The notes under the pieces were generated by a model. That model saw nothing but the letters and a program-made list of their open reading frames with translations, made no database searches and was not told the origin of the DNA. From UBA7803 sp036381275 (GTDB lineage Bacteria > Pseudomonadota > Gammaproteobacteria > Pseudomonadales > Azotimanducaceae), in NCBI GenBank assembly GCA_036381275.1, contig DASVDC010000017.1, positions 4,934-68,933 of the forward strand: a DNA stretch of 64,000 nucleotides, given 5' to 3'. Both the position numbers and the translations under genes were made by a program. Every line of letters begins with the position of its first letter. Positions within the stretch are counted from its first letter, which is position 1. Of the stretch, positions 26,049-34,530 are shown piece by piece.

Positions 26049-27047
26049 TCAGCTCGCCGGGCTGCGGACGGCTCGCGGGCGGCCGTCGACGATCGCCCGC
26101 AGCCGTGCCACGTGCTCGCGCAGCGCCGTGCGCAACGCGTCGGGCTCGATGATCTCGAAGCCGAACGGCAGGCCGGACAGCCGCCGGGCGAGCCAGTCGA
26201 AGGACTCGGTGCGGGTCTTCAGCACCGTCCGTTCGCCGCGCGATTCGAGCAGCCCGAACGTCGGATCGAACTGGGCCAGCACGTCCTCCGCGCTCGCGTC
26301 GAAGACGATCTCCACGTTCGCCGTGTCGCCGAGGCTCGCGATGCTGAACGTCACGTGCCGGGCGGCGTCGAAGTCGCGCGGCGGGTCGAACAGCACGTCG
26401 GAGACTTCGAGGTGCTGGATGCGGTCGATCCGGAACGAGCGCAGCCCCTGTCGCAGATGGCAGAAGCCGGCCACGTACCAGCGCTGGCGGCGGAACACCA
26501 GGCCGTACGGATCGAAATCCCGCTCGCTGCGCTCGCCGGCGGCGGACACGTAGCGGATGCGCACGCGCTGTCGTTCGTGGGCTGCCGCGGTGAGCGCCGC
26601 CAGCGTCCGGCTGTCGCTCGCCGGCGCGGCCGCGCGCACGTCCAGCGTGGTCGTCTCCCCGACCGCGCGCACCCGGCGCTTCAGGTTCGCCGGCATCACG
26701 CGCTCGAGCTTGGCCTCGGCGCTTTCGACCGCCTGCGCCGCCTGGGCGAGCCCGAGCCCGCGCACCGCGAGCAGGCCGAGCGAGATCGCCAGGATCTCGT
26801 CGTTCGAGAACATCAGCGGCGGGAGCTTGAAGCCCTTCACCAGCATGTAGGCGCCGTAGCGGCCGCGCTCGGCGGTGATCGGGATGCCGATCGACTCGAG
26901 CGTCGTGATGTAGCGCCGCACCGTGCGCACGTCGACGTCGAGCCGGCGCGCGAGCTCGGCGCCGGAGAGGCGCCCGTGTGTCTGCAGCAGCTCGAGGACC
27001 GCCAGCACGCGTTCGGTCGGATGTGCCACGAGGGTGAATTCCGCCAC
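26049..27047 (-). CDS. WYL-domain transcriptional regulator (YafY family)
   Basis: 332 residues. N-terminal winged helix (HGRLSGAELARRLDVDVRTV then RRYITTLESIGIPIT, HTH_11 type, about 15-70), a middle helical region, a WYL domain (about 145-220: RVRIRYVSAAGERSERDFDP, WYVAGFCHLRQGLRSFRIDR) and a C-terminal WCX domain. WYL proteins sense nucleic-acid or other ligands through the domain. Stop-to-stop contact with the CoA transferase. The likely target is its own divergent region (27048-27118). Confidence 0.93.
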   Translation of the reverse strand: MAEFTLVAHPTERVLAVLELLQTHGRLSGAELARRLDVDVRTVRRYITTLESIGIPITAERGRYGAYMLVKGFKLPPLMFSNDEILAISLGLLAVRGLGLAQAAQAVESAEAKLERVMPANLKRRVRAVGETTTLDVRAAAPASDSRTLAALTAAAHERQRVRIRYVSAAGERSERDFDPYGLVFRRQRWYVAGFCHLRQGLRSFRIDRIQHLEVSDVLFDPPRDFDAARHVTFSIASLGDTANVEIVFDASAEDVLAQFDPTFGLLESRGERTVLKTRTESFDWLARRLSGLPFGFEIIEPDALRTALREHVARLRAIVDGRPRAVRSPAS

Positions 27048-27118
27048 CGAAACAGGACCGATTCTGCCCTGATTATCGGTTAGCGTGAATCTCCCCGAGC
27101 AGGCTGGAGGTCATCACG
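27048..27118. promoter_or_regulatory. divergent control region before the WYL regulator
   Basis: 71 bases upstream of the regulator and of a possible small gene at 27119. It includes the AT-richer GATTATCGGTTAGCG (about 27071-27085) and a GGAGG (27104-27108) that would serve the 27119 start. Autoregulation is expected for this family but no operator can be proved. Confidence 0.3.
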
Positions 27119-27481
27119 ATGAAGAGCTCCACGTTCTGGTCCGATCTGGCGACCACGCTGGCAGGAACGTCGACCGTGGCGGTACCGGTGCCGCCGCGGC
27201 GGGAGCCGGCTGCCCGACGGACATCGACCCGCGTCCGCGGCTGCCCGCCGCCGGACAGTCGGCCGCCGGATCGCCGGCCGGATGGCGGACCGCTGCGCCG
27301 CGGCCGGATCGCGAAGCTCGTCCGGCGCCGCTGGCCGCTGCTGATCGTGCTGGCGGCGACCGTGGCGCGGCTCGCGCTGGATGCGGCGGATGCGCACTCC
27401 TTCAGCCCGGCCGCGCCAGAAAATCCAGCAGCGCACGCCCCCGCGGCGACAGCCGGTAGCCCACCTCCAGACTCTCGGTGA
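27119..27481 (+). CDS. doubtful small Arg/Pro-rich protein with one hydrophobic segment
   Basis: 120 codons from an ATG with a good GGAGG 10 bases upstream. Third-codon GC is as high as in real genes here. I do not recognise it. It has a polar N terminus (MKSSTFWSDLATTLAGTSTV), an Arg/Pro-rich middle, and a hydrophobic WPLLIVLAATVARLALDAAD near residue 80 that could be a membrane helix. The last 80 bases run antisense to the 3' end of the ASCH-like gene, which argues against its full length. It may instead be non-coding DNA with a chance reading frame. It fills the otherwise gene-free stretch 27048-27401. Confidence 0.35.
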   Translation: MKSSTFWSDLATTLAGTSTVAVPVPPRREPAARRTSTRVRGCPPPDSRPPDRRPDGGPLRRGRIAKLVRRRWPLLIVLAATVARLALDAADAHSFSPAAPENPAAHAPAATAGSPPPDSR

Positions 27482-27986
27482 GCCCGAGCGCCTTCAGCTT
27501 CCGGACGTCGCGCTTGAACGGGGCCGTTTCCCGGCCGAGCTCCGCGGCGAGCTCGGCCGCGCGCACGCCCTCCCGGTCGCGGATCAGCTCGAGCACCCGG
27601 CGCGTCCAGGCGCCGTCCGCGGCGGCACGATCGAGCCGCTCGAGACGCGTTCGCAGCGTTGTGAGCTCCGTCACATCGGGCAGCGTATCCCGCAACCGGA
27701 TCCGCGGGTCGGCGCCCAGGTATCGCAGCGTGATCCGATAGATCTCGCCATCTCCGGGCCGTTCGAGCGCGGCCAGCAGCGCCGCGCGCGAGGCGTAACC
27801 GGCGCGTTGGGCCTCCCGGGTGCCGATGGCCGACGGCTCGATCCGCTCCACGGCGTCGATGGCCAGCATGCCGATCGCGGTGGTGAGCGTGCCGCCGGCC
27901 TTCACCGAGGGGCGGCGCCAGCGGCGGAAGGCGAGATCGATCTCGCCGCGGGCGATGCGTTCGAGGTCGGCGCGACGGATCAGCAT
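27402..27986 (-). CDS. ASCH-like domain protein with C-terminal winged-helix region
   Basis: 194 residues. The N-terminal part (about 1-100, MLIRRADLERIARGEIDLAF then RRWRRPSVKAGGTLTTAIGM) resembles ASCH/PUA-like RNA-binding domains. The C-terminal part (about 115-190: ELIRDREGVRAAELAAELGR, FKRDVRKLKALGLTESLEVG, YRLSPRGRALLDFL) looks like a winged helix. ASCH domains are thought to bind RNA in translation or coactivator roles. This domain pairing is known in a few families but its function is unknown. Divergent from the zinc-ribbon gene at 28070. Confidence 0.8.
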   Translation of the reverse strand: MLIRRADLERIARGEIDLAFRRWRRPSVKAGGTLTTAIGMLAIDAVERIEPSAIGTREAQRAGYASRAALLAALERPGDGEIYRITLRYLGADPRIRLRDTLPDVTELTTLRTRLERLDRAAADGAWTRRVLELIRDREGVRAAELAAELGRETAPFKRDVRKLKALGLTESLEVGYRLSPRGRALLDFLARPG

Positions 27987-28069
27987 GACGAGCGTCTCCC
28001 CGGGGCGGCGCGGATTTTGAGCTAATATTGTCGGGAGTGCGACAGCCGCAACAAGGAGCTTTGCGGGGC

Positions 28070-28312
28070 ATGGACTACGTCGGCATCGACCCCGTGGTGG
28101 GGCTCGAGTGTTCCCACTGCGATCACGTGACGCGCCTGCGGTACAGCGATCTGCTCGGCCGCGTGCAGCGTAACGAGCAGGTGCCGTGCGAGAACTGCGA
28201 GCGCCGCATGCTCCACGACTGGACCACGGTGGCCGTGGTGCAGAAGATCATCAAGAGCCGGATGGAAGAAGCCCATCAGGCGCGCCAGGCGCGGCGGGCC
28301 GACACCGCGTAG
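28070..28312 (+). CDS. small zinc-ribbon protein of unknown function
   Basis: 80 residues from an ATG with AAGGAG 11 bases upstream. Two CxxC pairs, LECSHCDHVTRLRY and VPCENCERRMLHDW, about 25 residues apart, form a predicted zinc ribbon. They are followed by a charged helix (VQKIIKSRMEEAHQARQARR). I know no assigned function; such ribbons often bind nucleic acid or partner proteins. An AT-rich TAATAT (28023-28028) may be its -10. It lies divergent to the ASCH-like gene, so a shared regulatory region is likely. Confidence 0.82.
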   Translation: MDYVGIDPVVGLECSHCDHVTRLRYSDLLGRVQRNEQVPCENCERRMLHDWTTVAVVQKIIKSRMEEAHQARQARRADTA

Positions 28313-28385
28313 CGTTCGGCCGCTGATCAGCGATCATCCGGCGCGTTCGCGGCCGGATGCAGGAATCCCCGTCGCCGCCGATCGG

Positions 28386-29027
28386 TCATACCAGGCCGGC
28401 GCGTATCGCCGCGTGCGCGCGCGGATACATCCGGATCATCTCCTCGCAGAGAAAGCGCGCCGGCACGTCGTGGAACGTGCCGTGGAAGCGCTCGTAGCGC
28501 ATCAGCGTGCGCCCGGCGGCGTCGTACGGCTGCAGGTGCGCATCGTGCACCCCGTCGAATTCGAGCGGCGCGACGCCCATGCGCGCGCAGGTCGCGGAGT
28601 CGAAGGTCGGGCTGACCTTGATCCAGCGTCCGCCGAGCCGCAGCTCCACGTAGCCGTGCCAGGCGAAGCGGTTGCCGCCCATCAGCTCGAGGGTGCGCGG
28701 CGTTGCCAGGTGGTTCGTGACGTCCGCGAACGCGAGCCGGGCGGGTATCGCCGCGGCACGGCTGAGCGCGGTCATCAACGACGCCTTGGCGACGCAGTAG
28801 CCGTTGCCCTTGCGCAGCACCGCGCTCGCCCGGAACGAGCCCGGGTCGTCGAAGTCGGGCGCGGTGTAGGGCAGCTCGCGGACGAACGTGAACAGCGCCC
28901 GCGCCCGCTCGGCGGCAGAGGCGCAGCCGCCGGTGAGCGACGCGGCTTGCCGGCGGACCGCGGGATGGCGGCTGTCCACGTATTCGGCGGGCGCAAGGTA
29001 CACGTTCAGCGTTCGGCCGACTGGCAT
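28386..29027 (-). CDS. transglutaminase-like cysteine protease-fold protein
   Basis: 213 residues. The triad is clear: Cys in RKGNGYCVAKASLM, His in NRFAWHGYVELRLGGRWIKV, Asp in SPTFDSATCARMGV. The N-terminal half has the helical FTFVRELPYTAPDFDDPG segment typical of the family. No signal peptide, so cytoplasmic. Family members cleave or cross-link peptides or act on amide bonds in small molecules; the target is unknown. It lies 27 bases downstream of the AraC-type regulator on the same strand, so it may be its partner or target. Confidence 0.88.
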   Translation of the reverse strand: MPVGRTLNVYLAPAEYVDSRHPAVRRQAASLTGGCASAAERARALFTFVRELPYTAPDFDDPGSFRASAVLRKGNGYCVAKASLMTALSRAAAIPARLAFADVTNHLATPRTLELMGGNRFAWHGYVELRLGGRWIKVSPTFDSATCARMGVAPLEFDGVHDAHLQPYDAAGRTLMRYERFHGTFHDVPARFLCEEMIRMYPRAHAAIRAGLV

Positions 29028-29054
29028 CGCAGGCTCCGGAAGGTCGAGTCGGGC

Positions 29055-29894
29055 TCAGCGTAGGCCGCTCGGCGGGTCCGGTATTGAACGAATCGGCGGC
29101 GCCGCGCGCCGCCACGCGGCCGCGAGCTCGAGCGGCGTCGAGCCGCAGATGCGCCTCGTCTCCCGGCAGAAGTGCGCCTGATCCGCGTAGCCGAGCTCGA
29201 GCGCCGTCGCCGCGGCCCAGCGGCGCTCCGTCGCGAGCGCCGGCAGCCGTTCGAGGAACGCGCCGAAGCGCAGGATGCGTTGCAGCGTCTTCGGCCCGTA
29301 TCCGACCGAGGCGGCGCAGTCGCGATGGAGGCGGCGCTCGGAGACGCCGAGCGCGTTCGCGACGGAAGCGACGGTCGCGGACGGTGAGCGGAGCAGCTCG
29401 ACGGCGTCGGACGCAGAGCTCCACCGGCCGCGCCGCGGATCCTCGAGACCTGCCACGAGCTCGATCAGCAGGTGCCGGCCGCGCTCGAGATCGGGGGCCG
29501 TCGCGAGCGCGCGTTCGAGCTCGCGCGTCGAGGTTCCGAGCAGCTCCGACAGCGGCAGCCGTCGATCCCGGATGGCCGTCGCCGGCCGGCCGAGCACGCG
29601 CAGCGCGCTGCCGGCGCGCAGCCGCACGCCGATCACCGGGCGCGGCGTCGCCAGCGAACCGTACAGCGCCCGAGTCGCTGGGCCCTGCACGACGAGCGCG
29701 CGCCCGTCCCAGACGACGTCCACGCACGCGTCCGGCAGCAGCCGGATCCGCCGGCGCCACCCCGGCTCGGCTTCCCAGGAGCACTCCGCGATCGACTCCA
29801 CCCCGGCGGGGACCGCATACGCCCGATACGAGGAGATCGAGGCCGCGTCCGGCGCGGACGGGTCGGCGGCACGGGTCCGCAGCGGTATCGCCAT
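29055..29894 (-). CDS. AraC-family transcriptional regulator
   Basis: 279 residues. The N-terminal half (IRLLPDACVDVVWDGRALVV, QGPATRALYGSLATPRPVIG) resembles the DUF6597 sensing domain of many AraC proteins. The C-terminal half is a two-helix-turn-helix region: ASVANALGVSERRLHRDCAA, VGYGPKTLQRILRFGAFLER, ATALELGYADQAHFCRETRR. The transglutaminase gene 27 bases downstream is the likeliest co-regulated gene. Oligopeptidase B lies 22 bases upstream on the same strand, so these three may form one transcript. Confidence 0.92.
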   Translation of the reverse strand: MAIPLRTRAADPSAPDAASISSYRAYAVPAGVESIAECSWEAEPGWRRRIRLLPDACVDVVWDGRALVVQGPATRALYGSLATPRPVIGVRLRAGSALRVLGRPATAIRDRRLPLSELLGTSTRELERALATAPDLERGRHLLIELVAGLEDPRRGRWSSASDAVELLRSPSATVASVANALGVSERRLHRDCAASVGYGPKTLQRILRFGAFLERLPALATERRWAAATALELGYADQAHFCRETRRICGSTPLELAAAWRRAAPPIRSIPDPPSGLR

Positions 29895-29916
29895 CAGCCG
29901 GCCGCCCCGCAGCCGC

Positions 29917-31998
29917 TCATCCGGCGAGCCCCAGGCTGACCAGGATGAACGCGTACTCCTCGGCGAGCTCCTGCAGCGCGTCGAAGCGGCCCGACTGGCC
30001 GCGGTGGCCGGCGTCCATGTTGGTCTTCAGCAGCAGCCAGTTGTCGTCGGTCTTCAGCGTGCGCAGCTTCGCGACGTACTTCGCCGGCTCCCAGTAGGTC
30101 ACCCGCGGGTCGTTCAGCCCGGCGGTCACCAGCATCGGCGGATAGGCGCCTTCGCGAAGCTGGTCGTACGGCGAATACGAGCGGATGTACTCGAACGCGG
30201 CGGGATCCTCGATCGGGTTGCCCCACTCGGGCCACTCGATCGGCGTCAGCGGCAGGCTCGTGTCCAGCATCGTGTTCAGCACGTCGACGAACGGCACGTG
30301 CGCGACCACCGCGCCCCACAGCTCCGGCGCCTGGTTCACCACCGCGCCCATCAATTCGCCGCCGGCGCTGCCGCCGGCGATCGCGATGCGTCCCGCCGAC
30401 GTATAGCACTCGTCGATCAGGAAACGCGCGACGTCGACGAAGTCGTTGAACGTGTTGGTGCGCTTGTCGAGCTTGCCGGCCTCGTACCAGGCGTAGCCGA
30501 GGTCGTCGCCGCCGCGGATGTGCGCGATCGCGAACACGAAGCCGCGCTCGAGCAGCGACAGCCGGTTCGCGGAGAAGCCGGGCATCGTCGCCATGCCGTA
30601 GGCGCCGTAGCCGTACAGATACAGCGGCGCGCTGCCGTCGCGAGGCAGGTCCCGCCGGTACACGAGGCTCACCGGCACCTGGGTGCCGTCCCGCGCGGTG
30701 GCCATCCGGCGCTCGGTCAGGTAGCGCGAAGCGTCGTAGCCGGTGGGGATCTCCTGGGTCTTCAGCGCCTCGAGCCGGCCGTCCGCGAAGTGGTAGTCGT
30801 AGACGGTCTCCGGCGTCACCAGCGACTGGTAGTGCACCCGCAGCGCCGGTGCGTCGTACTCCGGGTTCGGGCCGAGGCCGACGGTGTGGGTGGCTTCGGG
30901 GAAATCCAGCAGGTAGTCGCTGCCGTCGTCGTCCAGGATGCGGACCTGATCGAGGCCGTTCAGCCGCTCGCCGAGCACGATCCGGCCGCGGAAGCGCGCG
31001 AACCAGGTCAGGTATTGTTCGGCGGCACCGGCCACCTGCGTCTCCCAGTTGGCCTCCTGCGGGTCCGCCTCGGGCGCTCGGAACAGCGCGAAGTTCTTGT
31101 GGGTGGAATTGCTCATCACGTAGAACCAGCCTTCGCCGTGATCCACCGAGTACTCGTGGCCGCTGCGGCGCGGCGCGATCAGCCGCGGCTCGGCGGTCGG
31201 ATCCGCCGCGGGCAGACAACGGATCTCGCTGGTCACGTGATCGCCGGTGCTGATGAGCAGGTACGCTTCCGAGGAGGTCTTGTCGATGCCGACGAAGAAC
31301 GCTTCGTCGGCTTCCTCGTAGATCACCGGATCGTCGGCGCGCGGCGTGCCGAGCCGGTGCAGCCGCACCTGGTGCGGGCGCCATTGCGGATTCACCACCA
31401 CGTACAGGAACCGGCTGCTGTCCGCCGCCCACACCGGCGCCGCCAGCGTGTCCGGGATCGGCTCGTCGAGCAGCAGGCCCGTCTCCAGGTCCTTCACGTG
31501 CAGCGTGAAGCGTTCCGAGCCGTTGGTGTCGGCGCTCCAGGCGAGGTAGCGCGCGTTCGGGCTGACCGACAGGCCGCCGAGCACGAAATAGCTGTGCTCC
31601 TCGGCGAGCGCGGGCTCGTCGAGGATCACCTGCCAGGCCGGGTCCGAGGGCTCGGGGGGCCGGCGCGGGTCGCCGACCGGCGCCCGGAGCCAGATGCGGT
31701 ACTGGGCGCCGTGCTCGAAGCGCCACTGGTACCAGTACGGGCCCTTGCGGTAGGGAACGGAGGCGTCCTCCTGGGGCTGGCGCGCCTTCAGCTGCTCGAA
31801 CAGCTCCTCGATCAGCGGCGCGTACGGCCCCATCTGCGCCTCGAAATAGGCGTTCTCGGCGTGCAGGTAGTCGAGGATCTTCGGGTCCGAGACCTCCGGG
31901 TAGTTCGGGTCCTTCAGCCAGGCGTAGGGGTCCTCGATCGTCACGCCGTGGCACGTGTAGCGGTGCGGAATGCGCTCGGCGATGGGCGGTCGATGCAT
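29917..31998 (-). CDS. ptrB: oligopeptidase B (S9A prolyl-oligopeptidase family)
   Basis: 693 residues from the ATG at 31998 (MHRPPIAERIPHRYTCHGVT). N-terminal beta-propeller to about residue 410, then the alpha/beta hydrolase domain. Catalytic serine in RIAIAGGSAGGELMGAVVNQ, Asp in VTAGLNDPRVTYWEPAKYVA, His in NMDAGHRGQSGRFDALQE. Oligopeptidase B cleaves short peptides after Arg or Lys. No signal peptide, so cytoplasmic. It diverges from the aldo/keto reductase across 112 bases (31999-32110). Confidence 0.95.
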   Translation of the reverse strand: MHRPPIAERIPHRYTCHGVTIEDPYAWLKDPNYPEVSDPKILDYLHAENAYFEAQMGPYAPLIEELFEQLKARQPQEDASVPYRKGPYWYQWRFEHGAQYRIWLRAPVGDPRRPPEPSDPAWQVILDEPALAEEHSYFVLGGLSVSPNARYLAWSADTNGSERFTLHVKDLETGLLLDEPIPDTLAAPVWAADSSRFLYVVVNPQWRPHQVRLHRLGTPRADDPVIYEEADEAFFVGIDKTSSEAYLLISTGDHVTSEIRCLPAADPTAEPRLIAPRRSGHEYSVDHGEGWFYVMSNSTHKNFALFRAPEADPQEANWETQVAGAAEQYLTWFARFRGRIVLGERLNGLDQVRILDDDGSDYLLDFPEATHTVGLGPNPEYDAPALRVHYQSLVTPETVYDYHFADGRLEALKTQEIPTGYDASRYLTERRMATARDGTQVPVSLVYRRDLPRDGSAPLYLYGYGAYGMATMPGFSANRLSLLERGFVFAIAHIRGGDDLGYAWYEAGKLDKRTNTFNDFVDVARFLIDECYTSAGRIAIAGGSAGGELMGAVVNQAPELWGAVVAHVPFVDVLNTMLDTSLPLTPIEWPEWGNPIEDPAAFEYIRSYSPYDQLREGAYPPMLVTAGLNDPRVTYWEPAKYVAKLRTLKTDDNWLLLKTNMDAGHRGQSGRFDALQELAEEYAFILVSLGLAG

Positions 31999-32110
31999 GG
32001 ACCCTCGGCTGTCGGCGGTCGTCGGCTCGGTCGAGACGGATTTCCTACGCGAATGCACGGGGAAACGCAAACCGTTACCATCCTGGCCCATCCGGCCGCT
32101 GGAGGGGCTC
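31999..32110. promoter_or_regulatory. divergent region between ptrB and the aldo/keto reductase
   Basis: 112 bases between divergent starts. It contains CTGGAGGGG immediately before the reductase GTG (ribosome site). No convincing -35/-10 pair on either strand. Confidence 0.3.
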
Positions 32111-33052
32111 GTGGAGCATCGTCGCCTGGGCGAATCCGGACTGTACGTCTCGGAGGTGGGTATCGGCTGCAACAACTTCGGGCGTCGTATCGATGCCGAT
32201 GCGACGCGCCGGGTGGTGGACGCAGCCCTCGACCACGGCATCGACTTCTTCGACACCGCCGACGTCTACGGCGACCAGCGCTCCGAGGAGCTGCTCGGCC
32301 AGGCGCTGGGTGCCCGGCGGGACCGGGCGGTGATCGCGACCAAGTTCGGGATGCCCACCGGCCCGTCGCTGCACGAAAAGGGCGGCTCGCGGCGCTACGT
32401 GCGCCGCGCGGTGGAGGCGAGCCTGCGGCGGCTCGGCACGGACTACATCGACCTCTACCAGATGCACGCCCCCGATCCGGCCACGCCGATCGAAGAAACG
32501 CTGAGCGTGCTCGACGATCTGGTGCGGGAGGGCAAGGTGCGCTACGTCGGCTGCTCCAACTTCGCCGGTTGGCAGATCGCCGATGCGGCCTGGACCGCCC
32601 GCCGCGGCGGCTACACGCCGTTCGTCACCGCGCAGAACCACTACAGCCTGCTCGAGCGTAGTGTCCGGCACGAGGTGCTGCCGGCCTGCCGCCGCTTCGG
32701 TCTCGGCCTGCTGCCGTACTTCCCGCTGGCGAGCGGCCTGCTGACGGGCAAGTACCGGCGCGGCAGCTCGCCGCCGGCGGACAGCCGGCTCGGCCTGATG
32801 GAAGCGATGGCCCGGCGCGTCCTGACCGAGCAGAACTTCGATCGGGTGGAAGCGCTCACGGCGTTCGCGAACGAGCGCGGTCACGAGCTGCTCGAGCTCG
32901 CGTTCTGCTGGCTGTTGTCGCAGCCCGAGGTGAGCTCGGTGATCGCCGGCGCCACCTCGCCGGAGCAGGTGGCGAGCAATGCCCGGGCCGCGGCCGGCTG
33001 GCGCCTGTCGGCCGACGAGATGAGCGAGCTCGAGCGGATCCTCGCGGGCTGA
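32111..33052 (+). CDS. aldo/keto reductase
   Basis: 313 residues from a GTG (VEHRRLGESGLYVSEVGIGC) with GGAGG 5 bases upstream; earlier starts run through non-coding leader. Catalytic tetrad: Asp and Tyr in IDFFDTADVYGDQRSEELLG, Lys in RAVIATKFGMP, His in DLYQMHAPDPATPIEETL. C-terminal SSVIAGATSPEQVASNARAA is the NADPH-binding segment of the family. Reduces aldehydes or ketones with NADPH. It is a single gene, divergent to ptrB. Confidence 0.94.
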   Translation: MEHRRLGESGLYVSEVGIGCNNFGRRIDADATRRVVDAALDHGIDFFDTADVYGDQRSEELLGQALGARRDRAVIATKFGMPTGPSLHEKGGSRRYVRRAVEASLRRLGTDYIDLYQMHAPDPATPIEETLSVLDDLVREGKVRYVGCSNFAGWQIADAAWTARRGGYTPFVTAQNHYSLLERSVRHEVLPACRRFGLGLLPYFPLASGLLTGKYRRGSSPPADSRLGLMEAMARRVLTEQNFDRVEALTAFANERGHELLELAFCWLLSQPEVSSVIAGATSPEQVASNARAAAGWRLSADEMSELERILAG

Positions 33053-33119
33053 GGGCCGGGCGCGTGTGTGGACGTTTCAACGTCGAAGCCGACCCGCTGC
33101 CGCCCGCGGCGCACGCCCG

Positions 33120-33599
33120 ATGATGTTCCTCGAGAGCGGCCACTGGCTCGGGCGCGGCAGCCTGCTGGCCGAGGGGCAGAGCCGCGGTCAGCCGCTCGAC
33201 TGCCACGTGCTGGTGCAGCGCGACGAGGAGGGCGTCACGATCACCGGCGGCTGGCAGCTCCAGGGTGAGCCGGAGACGGAGCTGGTGGTGCGGCTCGCGA
33301 GCAACGACGTCGGCACCTACACGCTGACCGTCAGCGTCGCCGGCGATCGGCTGCAGGGCACCGCGAAGCTCGACAGCCCGCCGAACCTCGGCCTTCTGTG
33401 GAACGACAGCGGCAGCGTGCACGCCACGTTCACGCTGTTTGCGGTGTCGCGAGGCTACGGCTTTCGCGGCTTCGTGCGTGACTCGGGGACGCGCGGCAGC
33501 AACGGTGGCCGCGTGTTCACCTGGGAGATCGCGTTCTCGCTGAAGCAGGAAGTGATGAAGGGCGACAACGTGGTGTCGCTGCATCGCCGACGGCGCTGA
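33120..33599 (+). CDS. conserved hypothetical protein, predicted beta-barrel
   Basis: 159 residues; ATG ATG at 33120/33123. I do not recognise a named family. The chain is nearly all beta: QPLDCHVLVQRDEEGVTITG, ELVVRLASNDVGTYTLTVSV, AKLDSPPNLGLLWNDSGSVH, VHATFTLFAVSRGYGFRGFV. That suggests a small barrel or calycin-like sheet, and the central Trp-rich LGLLWND may line a pocket. No signal peptide. It follows the aldo/keto reductase by 67 bases on the same strand and may share its transcript. Confidence 0.65.
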   Translation: MMFLESGHWLGRGSLLAEGQSRGQPLDCHVLVQRDEEGVTITGGWQLQGEPETELVVRLASNDVGTYTLTVSVAGDRLQGTAKLDSPPNLGLLWNDSGSVHATFTLFAVSRGYGFRGFVRDSGTRGSNGGRVFTWEIAFSLKQEVMKGDNVVSLHRRRR

Positions 33600-33633
33600 G
33601 CACTTCTCTCTCCTTTACTCTGTGGGTTTACAG

Positions 33634-34530
33634 TCAAGCGGTTCTGAGGCGCCCGTAGCGATCGGGTTCCACCGGCGACCCCCGATGGCGGGCGATGGTC
33701 TTGGTCAGCTCGACGCCGAAGAACAGGATCAGCGACGCGTAGTACACCCAGACCATCAGCACGACGGCCGATCCGGCGGCGCCGTACGCCGAGCCGACGC
33801 TGGCCTGGCCGAGATAGATGCCGATCGCCACCTTGCCGACGGTGAACAGCACCGCGGTGACGAATGCGCCGATGAGCGCGTTGCGCCAGAGGATGCGCGC
33901 GTTCGGCACGAACTTGAACAGCGTCGCGATCAGCACCGTGATCAGCGCGAGCGAGACGCCTTCGTTCAGCCCCTGCCAGAGCACCGGTGCGCCCGGCAGG
34001 TAGCGGTCCACCTGCTGATACAGCGCCGCGAGCACCGCGCTCATCACCAGGCTGACGAGCAGCAGGAAGCCGAGACCGAGCACCAGCGCGAACGCCACCA
34101 GGCGCGTCCAGAGGAAGCCGAACAGCGCGTTGCGCGGAGCCGCCTCCACGCCGAGGATCTGATTCAGCGCCGCCTGAAGCTGCGAGAACACGGTGGTCGC
34201 GCCGAGCACCATCAGACCGAGGCCGATGGTCATTCCCACCAGCCCCTGCTCGGGGCGGTCGGCGTTGCGGATCACCGTGCGCATCAGCGACGCGCCTTCC
34301 GGGCCGACGAGGTCGTTCATCTGCCTGATGAGCTGCTGCTGAACCTCCTGCTGGCCGAGCAGAAATCCGGCGAAGCCGGTAACGATCAGCAGCAGCGGTG
34401 CCATCGACAGCAGCGTGTAGTAGCTGAGTGCGGCCGCGAGCTGGAAGGGTTCGCCGGAGGCGAAGGACTTAGCGGCGTCGATCGTCAGCGTGGCCGCCGT
34501 TCTGGCGAGCCGGGCGATCTGCATCGGCAT
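33634..34530 (-). CDS. YihY/virulence factor BrkB family membrane protein
   Basis: 298 residues from the ATG at 34530 (MPMQIARLARTAATLTIDAA). Six hydrophobic segments, including the family's first stretch FQLAAALSYYTLLSMAPLLL and the late SAVVLMVWVYYASLILFFGV motif with LTKTIARHRG at the end. Function of the family is unsettled (it was once called RNase BN). Its 5' end overlaps the 3' end of the ParA gene by about 62 bases. Confidence 0.93.
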   Translation of the reverse strand: MPMQIARLARTAATLTIDAAKSFASGEPFQLAAALSYYTLLSMAPLLLIVTGFAGFLLGQQEVQQQLIRQMNDLVGPEGASLMRTVIRNADRPEQGLVGMTIGLGLMVLGATTVFSQLQAALNQILGVEAAPRNALFGFLWTRLVAFALVLGLGFLLLVSLVMSAVLAALYQQVDRYLPGAPVLWQGLNEGVSLALITVLIATLFKFVPNARILWRNALIGAFVTAVLFTVGKVAIGIYLGQASVGSAYGAAGSAVVLMVWVYYASLILFFGVELTKTIARHRGSPVEPDRYGRLRTA

